Shown: one piece after another, positions 1-12,000 of the stretch | How the letters are laid out: each line of letters begins with the position of its first letter | How positions within the stretch are numbered: position 1 is the stretch's first letter | Assembly (NCBI GenBank): GCA_003993805.1 | Contig: RSEF01000002.1 | Span: forward strand, 76,449,519 to 76,513,518 | Reading direction: 5' to 3' | Origin: Himantopus leucocephalus | Taxonomy: Eukaryota; Chordata; Aves; Charadriiformes; Recurvirostridae | DNA: 64,000 nt | The notes under the pieces: generated by a model | Told to the model about the DNA's origin: nothing | What the model saw: only the letters and a program-made list of their open reading frames with translations | Databases searched by the model: none | Position numbers and translations under genes: made by a program

Positions 1-891
1 GCAGGTGCTTTGTAGGATGGTTCTGTCTTGGAAGAGCTAGCACAGTGGTGCAAGGCTGGCAAAGGCAGCTTTCACAGAAATTGTCTTCGGGGTGGGCAGA
101 GGGTATGGTAGGAACAGCAAGGCTGTGGTTTATCTGCCACTGGTGTAATAGCTTTATGACAGGAGAGTAAATAAAAGCCATTCTTAGCCTAGTCTTAACA
201 TTAGAGAGGTGCAACCAGGGATGTGATACCTGGCTTCTCTGCCCAGCAGATTTTGGCTGCAGAAGGGAAGCAGGCTGCCCTCAGCAGTAGGATGTCTCTG
301 CAATGCTGTATAAGGCTGGTCTGGGTGTCAGCATATTTGCTTAAGAACATGGGAGGGTTTGGATGTGAGAGAGAGGGAATGCCACAGGTATAATTAGAGG
401 GCTAGAGAGCATGGAGGCTTGTTCTTGGGGATTGTTTGAGTGTTAATAAGCTTTGACAAGAGTAACAGATGAAGGAAGAAATGGTTGCAAAGCTAAAATG
501 AGGCTGGTTTCAACCCCGAGACATCTTACATCTTCCTGCTGAAGATGTGCCAGCTAAATGTGCAGCATGATGGGCTCCCTTGTTTGTGTCTGAATTGATT
601 TTTTTTTTTTTTTTTGAAAGGCATTTGATGGCCAGTATGGATGGACATGGGACCATCCATCAGGCCTTCAGCATTACAGCCAACAAGACTGTGTGGAGAT
701 GCTGAGTGCTGTGCAGGAGTGGGTGGCCTGAGAAACGAGCAGGTTTAGCTTCGGCAGCTCTTTCTTTCCTGCCCTGTGATGCTGCCATAGATCAGATGAG
801 GAAGAAGTAACATAGACTTCGGCAACACAGGCTGCATTGCATAGGTAGATGACAAGGATCTTATTACACTTATTGCTGCTAANATAAATGG

Positions 892-892
<1 letters not shown>

Positions 893-919
<27 letters not shown>
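893..919. repeat. Poly-C/poly-A homopolymer junction
   Basis: Sixteen C residues run directly into eleven A residues, with an isolated N ten bases upstream at 883. Length calls in such runs are unreliable, and the N suggests a contig join or an uncalled base. Confidence 0.8.
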
Positions 920-923
<4 letters not shown>

Positions 924-2110
924 CCAAAAGAAAAGTAGTTAGAGTCACATCAGTTGCACTCATGAAACTGCCATGTCAAGCAGTACTAATACATCGGAAG
1001 GCAAACAGCAGCAGTGAAGCAGAGTTCTCTGCCAGAGAGCACAGACTGTCCAAAGGGAACCCCAGAAAGAAGTCAAGCCAGGGAAAACTGAAACTAACTT
1101 CAACTCTGCAAGGAAATCAAGGTGAAACAAAATGAAAAATTCAACATAGCTCATTGTATAGCTGTGACACCTGGTGCCCTCCCAAAATAGTACAAGACTT
1201 TAAAAACTTATGGTCATGAAATGGAAAACATCTATCCACTGGTGATGAAATCAAGAAAGAACCCACCACCTGATCACTGAGCTGAAATACAGCAGAAGTG
1301 CTGGACGTAAGTGCTGTGTGTGCTGGAAGGGCAGCATGCAAACTCCCTCCAGGAAGCTGTCAGGCCCAGATCAGCCTCCATGAGGTAGAGAAAGTCCTAA
1401 AAACCTTTATAAGGAGAAGCAGAGCAGGTGGAAGAGGAAGGCAGGCAGAGAGCAGCTTTCACCCTGCACAGCAGTGCTGGCCTGGGGCAGGAGCAATTTA
1501 AGTGTGATGGAAAAGGTGTGACTGGAGCCATTCATCTCTTCTGAAGCTGTTTTGTGTTCTTGCGGGCATCGGCTCCTCCTGAGACCTCAGACTGTCCCCT
1601 GCATGGTGTAGCATGATGCCCTGCAACACTCATGTGCCCTGGCTCAGCCTGCTTTAATCCCCTCACCCTTGCTTTCTCCCTCTGCTATCGAAGAGTAGAG
1701 CTATAAAAGAAAGCAGCTCCAAAAGCTGCTTGGCTCCCTGCCCTGGTCCTGGCCAGCAGCTGTGCAGCAGCAGGAGCCTGAGGAGTTCCCGTGGCGAGCC
1801 CTGCTCTGCCACCCCAGCAATGCAAGCTTTCCTGTGCCATGCACCCCAGCCTGACCTGGGGGCACTCTGCTCCCCAAACTGGTTTGCCAGTGTGTCCCAG
1901 GCTGCTTCCTGCTGAGTCTGCAGCAGGCGGTGATCTGATTAAACAACTCTAAGTAAGCAAAGCAGTTCGACGCTGCTTATTTTTGCACTGACGGCATTAT
2001 CAGGTGAGAGCGTAGGGACTTTCTTCCCTACTGCTCCTCTCCCATCCTAGAAATGAGAACAAATCTTGTTTCATTAATGTTATTTAATTTTATTAAGTTA
2101 ATTCTACTTA

Positions 2111-2137
2111 ATTAATTAGGTTTTATAGCTAATTAAT
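2111..2137. repeat. AT-rich inverted repeat
   Basis: ATTAATTAG at 2111-2119 is matched by its exact reverse complement CTAATTAAT at 2129-2137 around a 9-base spacer. Each arm contains a TAATTA homeodomain-type core. It could be chance in an AT-rich patch. Confidence 0.5.
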
Positions 2138-2303
2138 CTGAAGGTGCTGGTCAGGAGTAAAACTAGTTTGGGATGATCACCACACCAGGAGCACCTGCTT
2201 TTAGCTGAACTTCTTCCTTTGTTTCAACAAGCTTCCAGCAATGCCAGCTCCAAGCTTTTGGAAACTTGAGCCTATTCCCTTTGTGTATCGTAAGAGTAGC
2301 TAA

Positions 2304-2512
2304 CAGTTTTGTTCCTGGGGTGTAGTTACACTACACAGACAAGGCCACAATTAGTAGCTGGGATGAGCACAGCAAAAAAATACGTATGTGAAACCCAGCA
2401 CTTGATAANCAGTTTTGTTCCTGGGGTGTAGTTACACTACACAGACAAGGCCATAATTAGTAGCTGGGATGAGCACAGCAAAAAAAACGTATGTGAAACC
2501 CAGCACTTGATA
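2304..2512. repeat. Near-identical duplicate copies around a single N (likely false duplication)
   Basis: Copy 1 (2304-2408) and copy 2 (2410-2512) are separated only by the N at 2409. They differ by about one substitution (C versus T in the GGCCAYAATTAG stretch) and a one- or two-base indel in an A run. A duplication that abuts an N this precisely is best explained by two overlapping contig ends, or two haplotypes, that were placed side by side without merging. Confidence 0.8.
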
Positions 2513-4216
2513 CATGCTCTGTACTTAAATCTGGGGGTCTTTGAGGAGCTGTGGGCTGAAAGGAAAATCTGTGGATCAAATTCTTCGTTGTTGCCATTTC
2601 ACTGTGATTCCTTGGTATATATTCTGCATCTTGAGCTGTTGTTTCCAAAAAAAGGGTTGGGTATTGCCTGCCTTACCCTTTTGTTTGCCACAGGGACAGA
2701 TGGATCACTCACTTGTGTGTTGTCCAATGTTTGAAACCAAAGACCATGTAATTGGGGCAGGGGATTTTGGGCTGATCTGTACAAATAGTTGAACTGACTT
2801 AACGGTAATCAGTTATGGAAAACACCACTTGGAAACACAACTGGAAACACAGTATTTTGGCTGACAGCAATTATGCCTTGGTTTCAAGTTGTTAAACTAC
2901 CAAGCTAGGTTTTAAATTGATATCACAATTAACTTACCAACTGAAAGGTAAATTGCTCTAAGCCATAACTGTTATAAATGAATTCAGCTGTGTCCCCAAA
3001 GAGGCTTCTGAAGGATTAACTGAATCAGTCTAATAACTGATTGTAGTTAAACTGATGGGAACTACTTTGTGTAAACCAGTTCTTGGGGCTGGGAGTTTTC
3101 ACGGTGAATCGGGTGAAGGGTTGTAAGGCAGCACCTGGGGAGAAACATCAGAAACTGTTTGGAGCTTAACACCCGGATCTGCTTTGCAAGGAGAGCTACA
3201 TGCATCAGCAGAGCATCGTTTCTTTTGCTATTAATGGGAAGATACAAAGATCTACCTAAAAACAGATTAAAAAATGCCACAACCACATGAAACAAATTGC
3301 TGGTACAGTACATTTACATTCTGTCCCTTCAGATTTCTTGAAAGCATATCAGCATATCACCTATTTTCAGTGGGCTTTTGTAGAACAATTATTGCTTACC
3401 TAGACAGATGCTTCAAGATCTAGCTATGCTGTAAAGTGTTTAAATTCTGTATTGTGTGCATGAGGTCCTTCTGGCAGAAATGTGTTTGTGTGAGCATGGC
3501 TAATCTGGATCAGACTTGTACCAGGCATGGATTCAGTATTAATGATTTTTAAATCCCAGAGTAAGAAATATCAGCCAGGGTATGTGTTCTGCTACTCCAC
3601 TGTCCCCTGGCTGAGATCATGTAGGTTGTGCCACACACTTAATGGTATTGTTTTCTCAGAAAGATAGTAGTATTTCAAAGAAATCTTTGATTCAGTGGTA
3701 AGAAAGAGAAAAATATTCTCAGTGACCCTGCTGTGTATGGGCAGAAAAGGCAAGCAAGTGTTTTAAGACAATGGCAGTGGGAGCACAGATCACACAATTG
3801 GTAGCATCTTTGCAGAAGACAGCTCAGATAGCATTCCCTTAGGCACTCAGATGCATAGGGTTCAAAATATCATCTTGAATATTGATGGTAACAGGAGCAG
3901 CTGTTCACTAATTTGTGCAAGTGTAAACAAGGTGTGGTTTAATGGGTACAAAATCAACTGTTTGCAAAGAGCAACCCAACCTTCCCCCACCAGACGCAAG
4001 CTCCTAGGGCGGGATCCAGCTGAGCCTAACCTGTGTGCCAGACCCAGATTTGGTCTGCCTGCACTCAGTGCTGCATGGGAGGACCCAAAACGTGGCACCC
4101 CAGGCCTGGCTCCTGCACCTCGGGCTCATGCTCCACATCGCCACCTGTGTGCCCAAAGCTGAGCTCGCCGTCACCTCAGCTAGCCAAAATGCCATGAACT
4201 CTCTTAGATCGTGAGA

Positions 4217-4232
4217 CATGATCATGATCATG
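4217..4232. repeat. 16-bp perfect palindrome
   Basis: CATGATCATGATCATG is its own reverse complement. It contains two overlapping TGATCA hexamers. Its function, if any, is unknown. Confidence 0.6.
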
Positions 4233-4480
4233 CACTGATCGGCACTATCTGCACCTTTGACAGCCCTCTTGGCAGAGAGCTTGGTGATGGATTGGGTGTA
4301 AAGATTAATTTCTCTTGGGTCAGGGAAGGAGTAAGTGAGAATCTGGGCAGCTCACCCTCATTCTGCCTGTGTTGTGAGAATTTGGGGGATTTTGGCCTTT
4401 GTTATTGTTGTTGTTCTTTTGGTGGTTGGTGGGTTTTTTTTGCAGTTAATCTCCATGAGCAGTATTAACTTCACTACAGT

Positions 4481-4500
4481 AAAACAAACAAACAAACACT
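4481..4500. repeat. (AAAC)n microsatellite
   Basis: Four consecutive AAAC/CAAA units followed by ACT. Confidence 0.8.
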
Positions 4501-7500
4501 CAAACCCCATACTTATAACTGCAGTCTGTTGTCCTGGACCACCTTCTTAAATTAACAGATGACAGGGTGGGCATCAGTTTCTGAGGAGCTGGTATAGAGG
4601 CTGGGAAGCAGGATGATGTAGTCTCAGTTCACCCTCAGTAAACTCACTGAGCTGTGTACACATTGCACAGACAGAGACTGTTTGTTCAAGAAAGGCATCG
4701 GGCCCCACTAATTCTCACCACAGAACCAAGCTCATTAGGGGCTTGCCAGCCTCAAAGGCTAGTCCTTTATCATCTTCTTACTTTAATTATGAAATCCACA
4801 AGAAATACAAAGCAATCCCTGGCTGCAGAACACCGGCAGCGTCTTGTGTTTTAAGTGGAAATGCCCTGGATTTTTTCTCCTATCACACTGGTGATACTGC
4901 AAAGTTAATAATCATAAGTGGTATTTGTCATTGCCTGTTACAAAGACTCGTAATGACATCCTATTTATATCAAAAAAGGCTCTGTGCATGTGTCACCTCT
5001 GTGTTTTGATATAGCTGTCTCTCAAATATCTTCTGATAGACATCTCTGCCAGTCTTTATGAGGCAGTAGGAGTAAAATCTGCTAGGACATTTAACACAAT
5101 ACTGAGTATTTTGGCTTGATTTGGTTGGTGGCTGCGTGATGCTCCAAACTGTACTTTGGTAGTCAGGTTCGTCAGAGTTTTTCCTTCCAGCGGGAAGGGC
5201 TGTGCTACTGTGAGATTCTTATAGTTGTCTATTATCAGGTCATGAGACAACCCAGAGACCCACAACCACAGGTGGAGCGCTAGAATTTGCAGTCTGCTTG
5301 GACCAGACACAATAAAGGGATGATAAAAATAGAAGGGAGAACTGGGGCAGAAGGACAAAGGTAAGAGCAATGAGGGAAACAGCACAGGTTTCGTGGCTGT
5401 GCACCCCTGCAGGTAAATATGCTGCATGAGTCATCTCTTGTAGTCCTCTTGGTTAATCTCATTGCTCCCAACATGATTCAGGGGTTAGGAATGAGGATGT
5501 AAATGCAGGCAGCAAGAACAGGCCCCTTGTGGCTGGTGAGCAGTTGTGTTTTCAGATCATCAGAGCAGAAATCTGGGAGAAAAGACCTACCCCTGCCCTT
5601 AGTCCTTTGTCCCTGCTTGTAACCCAAAGAGCATAAATGAGGACAGGAGCTGGTTGTCCTCTGCAGATCCCAACAGACTGCGAAAGCAACGGGTGAAACA
5701 GCCGCACTGATATCCAGGATCCAAAAGATAATTCCCATCATGGCAATTTTTAGGCTAGGCCACACTTTTTTTCTTTCCTGTTCTGAGAATTATTCCCGGT
5801 GACATCTGTCATGGTACGAAATGTATCCTGGTGGATAAAGATGATCGTTTAGTTCTCAGGCACTGTAAATCATTTCATTTTAAGAATAATGATATTTTAT
5901 GTTTATGCTAAACCTTCCATCTCAGGATGTGAGTGATCTTGCTGTGATACAGGCATTGTACTTAAAATATAGTAACCATCACACAGATGGGGAAGTGACA
6001 GCTAACCCAATGTCACACAAATTTTATTTTTGTTGACTAAAACCTTCGTACATGCTAGTAGCTGTGGTATGCATAGTCTTTTATAGAGGAATTTGCCTCA
6101 GCTGATGAAGTTGTGACTCTGTATCAGATGCACTTTCCTCTGACATCATTTTCATTATTAGTCTGCTGTGTCACAGCCTTCATTCCTATCGCACTTTGGG
6201 TTTTTGAGGTTTTATAGGGAGAAATGCTATCTGTCCTGAGAGGAAAAGAAACAAATGAAAACAAACCTCCCCAGTGTATATCATCTGAATGATCCTACCC
6301 AGTACCCAGCTACAATGGTCACTTTAAAGAAAAGGATCTCTGTCTTTTCCTGAAACTTTCTTTTTGTTTTCAATGGTAGTTAAGGCTAAAGCTTTTTATA
6401 TTACATCTTTGTGCATCCACCGAAAGCTGTGCAAAGTGAGTGTGTGTGCGTATATATATAAAAAAAGAAACAAAATCCTTCTATTTCACCCTGATAAAAA
6501 TGACTGCACAAGGTGTGGAGTGATACCAAAAGATCTTTTTTTATTTTCTTCTCCTAGCTGACTGTGTCTATCAGTGTGGAAGACTGAAAATGCTGGTATT
6601 CAGCTCTGTCAAAAGCAAAACTCCATGATGTGCGTTGTTTCAGTGAATACTGATCCTTTGTTGCAAGGCTTTCTGTATGCATCATCAGTCACTTGACATT
6701 CTGTGTACCCTAGAAACCTAGAAACAGCAGCATCAATGCTAATTTGTTTATGTATTTTAAGGAACTTCATTTACAGTTTGACTTTGGTCACGTTACTTCA
6801 CAAATTGACTTTCAAGTGCCTGACTGAACAGAGAATAACTGGAGACCAGCCAGCCTGCCTGTGACCTTATCATTTTTGCTCCTTATTCCCCATTCCAGTG
6901 ACTCAGCTCACCCACAACACTAGGACCTCCATGGTACTTGTGACCTCCCTGAGGCTTACTAAAATTATTCATAGTCATGATTCACTGACTGACTGAACCC
7001 GAGGACTATGTTCACGATGTGTGGGTAGACCTAAGCTGCTCTAGCTGTAGGCTTAATCCAGTAGATGGAGCAGCTGCCTGACACTGTGGAAACACCCTGT
7101 ATCTTTGTCCTGGTAGCACCTAGTAGTTATTAACTGAAAAGTGGTCTTTATTATTTGCTGGCATCCACAGGCAGGAGAGAAAGCTCTGCTCCACTGGATG
7201 CTTTGATGAAGTTTTACTTCTTCCTCCTTTTGTGTGCTCCTGTTAAATTAGTTCCCAACTTCAGAGTTTGTCATAGGCTCTTAGAGCTGGCAAGGCAGAT
7301 GGGGATCTCTGCTACAGATGGTATAAATCTAGTATTTCATCTGACATTGGTTTGACTGATGGAAACTGATCTGAGATCCAGGCCGCTGTGGGGCTTAAGA
7401 GAAACAGGCAGTACCTGCTCGTGTTCTATAATTATCAGTGACTAACATTATAGTCACAGATAGCCTGACGCACCTTGTGGGGTTAAGGACCTCAAGCTAG

Positions 7501-10500
7501 TAGCTGCGAACATGAAGATGCCCCTTGCCTTGCATATAAACTGTTCCACATTACCCCGTGGGAATGGGAACACAAGGCAAACTTCCTCTTCCCAACGCTT
7601 AGTGTGCTCCTGTTACAGCATTTCCCCTACTCCATCCTGGATTGGTTTTCTGTCTCATTTATTTTCTTTGTTAACGTTCTTAGATGGTGCCCTGTTCTTT
7701 TGACTGGGTAAAGTGCTGCTAAATTTATTCCCATCCTGACATTGTGACATGTGCTTTATAGAGACAATGACAATTTCAGACAAACCATGGTGTGATAGGC
7801 CCTCATCCTAATACTGTTTAAACGTGTACTTCTTCAGGAAGCCAAAGAAAAGCAGATAACAATTGCATCTGTGTCTATGAATGCAAAAACTGTATCCGCC
7901 CTGAATAGGTGAGCTGTTGTGTTGGTGCTGTCCCAGGCAGGTGGACCACATCCCCACACAGAGTGCAAGAGCGATGCCTTTGCATCCTCTCAAGCCCTGC
8001 TCATGGAGTCCAAAGAAGGCTTGTGGGGCAGTTCGGATGTTACAAAGGCAACATGCTGCCTTTCTCCACAGGGGCAATCTTGGATCACCCTCTAAGGTCT
8101 TGCCTGCTCATGCTATTTAGAACTGTTCCATGGACATGTAGGTTTGTTACCAGGACAATAACACTATGCAAAGGGACAACTTTTTTTTTTAATATGACAT
8201 TTTAATATTGGCAGAAGCCCCTGGAGCAGTCTCTGTTAGTTTGGCTTTGTGGTGCTTTGTCACCAGCAGAACCAAGGCAAATTCTACCAACAAAACCTCT
8301 GTTGCTGCATCTAGTCTAGGAGCACTTGCCATTACAGTTATATCTATATCCAGTGTAAAGGCCAGGTCTCCCCTCATGGAGACCATGGGCTAGTTTCCAG
8401 TTACAAGTGATGGGTGGTAAAACATCTGCTAGCCTGGAAACTTCTTCTGGTAAGCTGCTAGACCTGTTTCTCACTTCAGTTTTCTTGCTGTGAGTTAGGG
8501 AACGATGTGGGCATAATTAATCTTCTGCCCATGGTGGCCTTGCGGGTATTTAGGCCAATGGCATAAATCAGAGCATTCCCTGGACTGCTTCTGCTCTTGC
8601 CAGGCTTGGACTGATCTTTCCCATGCACCTGGAGGTGATGTCCATTTGCTCATGCACTGAGCAGAGCTCTGCTTCTGGAGGGACTCTGGCTCATTGTGAT
8701 TAATTCTTTGGTTAAAGCCTAGGTGCCTTTGCTATAATATTTTTGCTTCTAAGTTATCTTCTCATGTTGCAATATTAAATATCTAAACCCCTCAGGGATT
8801 CATTAGCAATAAGTGATACAGGATGTAGTCTGAGAGCTGGGAAAGAGATCTTTATTGACAATATGCAGAGCCCATGTTTGAGGCGAGAGGCCAGTGTTTG
8901 GTGGAGCCCCAGCATTTGCATTCCTGAACATCAGGCTAATTTCTTCCTAAAATACATCTCCCTTTCTCATTTTCTGAGCTATAGCTGTGCCTTGTCTTGG
9001 CAGGCTGTAATAGAGAGTGAGCAGCCTACTTTAAATCCTTATTTTCAAATCTCTTGTTAGCCTTCGTATAATATGAATAGCTTCTTAGAAAAACAAAACT
9101 GAAGGCTATGTTTGAATTGGGTCTTGCCTTGGTTAGGTAGCTTCCTGTTGTTTTGGTAATATTAAGAAAAAAAATAATATTTCCACAGTGGTTTTAATTT
9201 CTTGGATTTCTAATTAGCTGTCTTCCTTACACTTCACAATGGAAATTTATCCTTTGTGGGTAAAACAGTGATGTTTCTCTCTGATGGTCTAAAAGTTAAG
9301 CTTGGATATGATATCAGTAGAGGTAGTACTAGAAACCAGCCTCCGCATTTTTTTTTTTAATCAAGTATTGTCAAAAATGCAGAGTCCAATTAAATCCAGT
9401 GGAACCTTGATGGGGATAAGACAGGACTGGGGATTTCCCCCCAGGTGGAGCCTGCCCTGCCTCTTCACAGCTCTGTTCACTGCTTCTCTTTTCTGACTGG
9501 TGAAGGTGCGGGTTAGTGCCAGCTGTGGTTTGATGTTATGGAAACTTATCCAGGCAGAACCAAATGGAGTCTAAACTGCCATCAAGCAATAACGATTATT
9601 TTACCGAGCGAATCAACTCATGCAAAGGTGGTGTTTGTGAGACTGCACCCTTAACCAGACATTCATGGGTCTTAATCTTTCTGTGTGGTTTCCCCCTTAA
9701 TACAGCTTTTCTCTTTGGCTTCTGTCAAGGTAAGAAACCTGATGTTTTCCCTACAGGCAAGCTATTAAAGTGTCAGCTATTTGGAGAATTTTCTTGAGGC
9801 AATAACAGTGGCAAATGTCTTGTCTCCTCCTTGCTGCTGCTTACACCATTAAAACTAGCCTCTGCCAGGTGCAGAGCATTTGTGCCCAAGAGAAATAGCA
9901 AAACCATTCCCAAGTTGACGAGCCCTGACAAGCTCTATCTGCTGTTTTTCTGACCCTGTGGCAGGGTAAACAGATATCTAATGGATGTTCCTGGGAAATA
10001 AGCCTGTCAAGCTGCAGATGGGCTGCTTCAGGAAAGTTTGAGCGGGTAGAGCGTATCCGTGCCGTTTCCTACCCAGGTTGGTAGGTTGTGCCCTGGCAGG
10101 GGGAACTGGCTCATGCAAAAGCAGGATGGCTAATTCATTTAGAATGAGAAATTAGCCTACAGCTTTTCCCCCAGGATGAATGAAAGCTTTGTGGTGTATA
10201 CACAGATGCTTAGGATGAAATAACTTCCAGCCTGTTTGTATTATCTCTTTGCAAATCTTGACATGCATCTGCCTGTGCAGTGATTGTTTTAGTTCACTGG
10301 TGAGCAGAAGTTTCTGAGGCGCTGGTCCTTGCCAGCTGAGATGACCTTGTTTACCCTGCCACGTCTTGTCCTTTCATCTGGCGGCCAGCAATCAGTGCAG
10401 AGGAACCAAGCTCAAGGTCAGATGGTGATGGAAGAGGTTGCAGGTTGCAATGAATTCCAAGGGGGGGAAGAAATGCCGGTACAGAGGGATACTACCAAGG

Positions 10501-12000
10501 TCTCGCTTTCAGTGTTTGTTTTCCACCATAAAACCCCCAGGAATCAATACATTAAATCAGCTTTTTTCTTGTTTGTTTCGGTGGGGTTTTTTTCCTACTT
10601 TCTTCTTTGATGTGTTTTGGTTTAGGTTTGTTTGGGGTTTCTTTTTTTTATAATAGCAAGTGCTTTTCCATGGGAACCCTCAGAGTATTTAATGTTATCT
10701 GAAACCCAGAATTAATTCTGGAAAATTTAAAGCATCTGGGGAGTACATATCACCCTACTTATGAATTTATTTTTTTTTATTTAATGGGGGGGAAAGAAAA
10801 AAGACAAACCACCTGAACTTAATGTAGAGGGTTTCCAGAGCAGAAATTGCAGTCAAATGTTTGAGTATTTTTAACTTGCTTTGTACAGTTCAAGGAGTGA
10901 CATCTAGCTCCAGAAAAACCAGAGCAAGAGTTTGGTTATGGTAACCAGAAAATCAGGTGGAAATGCGCCAGTGGGTTAAATTCTGCAATAATTTTATTCT
11001 GGTACGGTCCTACTGGTTTTTCTGGAGCTGCCCCACTAGGGCAGAATTTCTGGTTGCCCATGACTTCTTCCATTCTCAGCAGGGAGTGGAAATGTTATGC
11101 AAAAGTGTGGTGAAGGCTAAGAGTTGGGAAGGAGATCTGTCCCGGTGAGGCTCCTGCCCTTACGTCTGGAATCTTCCTCACATCTTGGCCAATCCAGTGC
11201 ACAACAAAAACAGGTTCCTGGGGCAGTTTGGGACTTAGAGCACAGCTAATCTGTTCCTCTGCCCAGGCAGGATTGGCCATAACTGTGTTGCTCCTGACAG
11301 GCTTTTGACAGAGAGCAGGGTCTGGCAAATGCTACCTGTTGCTAAAATAATACCTGTCTAATAAAATGCTTAGAGATAGATGCAGTCTAGCAGCCAGGCT
11401 GCCCAGCATTGCCAGTGTTCTTATGGTGTCGTGCACCTCCATGAGATGAGCTTTATCTGCTGTATGTATAAACAGCAGCGTTAGATCCTGATGGATGGAG
11501 AGAAGCTGAGGTAGGCACTGGGCAGACATAAGCTGTGCCCTTTCCAGGGCTCTACTGACGTGCAGGTAATCTTTCCTTAGATTTGATTAAGAGATATCCC
11601 TCTCTTATATGATGAGCAGCAAACTCCTGGCTCCAAAGTCGTCTACTAGATCATTCTGTTCAAAGTATTCACAGATAAGCAGAAGTCTCAGAGGTAATTT
11701 TGTCCTCTATAAAACTTGGCTGAAGTTAAGGCAGGTGCTATTTTGAAGGTATTGATAGTAAATACACCGGCAATCAAACAAATGAAAAGGTATCTCTACG
11801 TTTAGGAGGAAAATGCTAATGTAAAGCAGCTAGGGTAACATCCGGAAAGACACCCTGTTTCCAAAAGGAAGAAACATTTAAATCTAGTGCTGATTTTGAA
11901 GAATGTATTATCCAGATTGTTAGCATTACAGGGAAGTAGTGGTCCTCAGACATGCTTGCACACACTGCCAAGTTTGAAATTACTTTTCCTCAATACAAAT

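Larger units (their letters stand above)
1..2303. other. Intergenic stretch, no gene seen
   Basis: No ORF here resembles a known protein; all are under about 85 codons and on mixed strands. Visible structure is limited to a T run near 601-615, a C run (893-908) followed by an A run (909-919) with a single N at 883 just before them, and an AT-rich patch at about 2,075-2,140. Confidence 0.6.
2513..12000. other. Intergenic stretch, no gene seen
   Basis: I find no recognisable exon, RNA gene or long transposon. Small features are an (AAAC)n run at about 4481-4500, a TG/TA run at about 6439-6461, an A/T-rich 16-bp palindrome at 4217-4232, and T/G-rich low-complexity sequence at about 10,560-10,650. 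The ORFs are short, with no recognised protein similarity. Confidence 0.55.

Noticed and set aside
7269..7305. Possible minus-strand CR1 3' end (TCATAGGCTCTTAGAGCTGG)
   Set aside because: It resembles the start of a reversed CR1 tail, but similarity fades after about 25 bases and is too weak to call without a repeat search.
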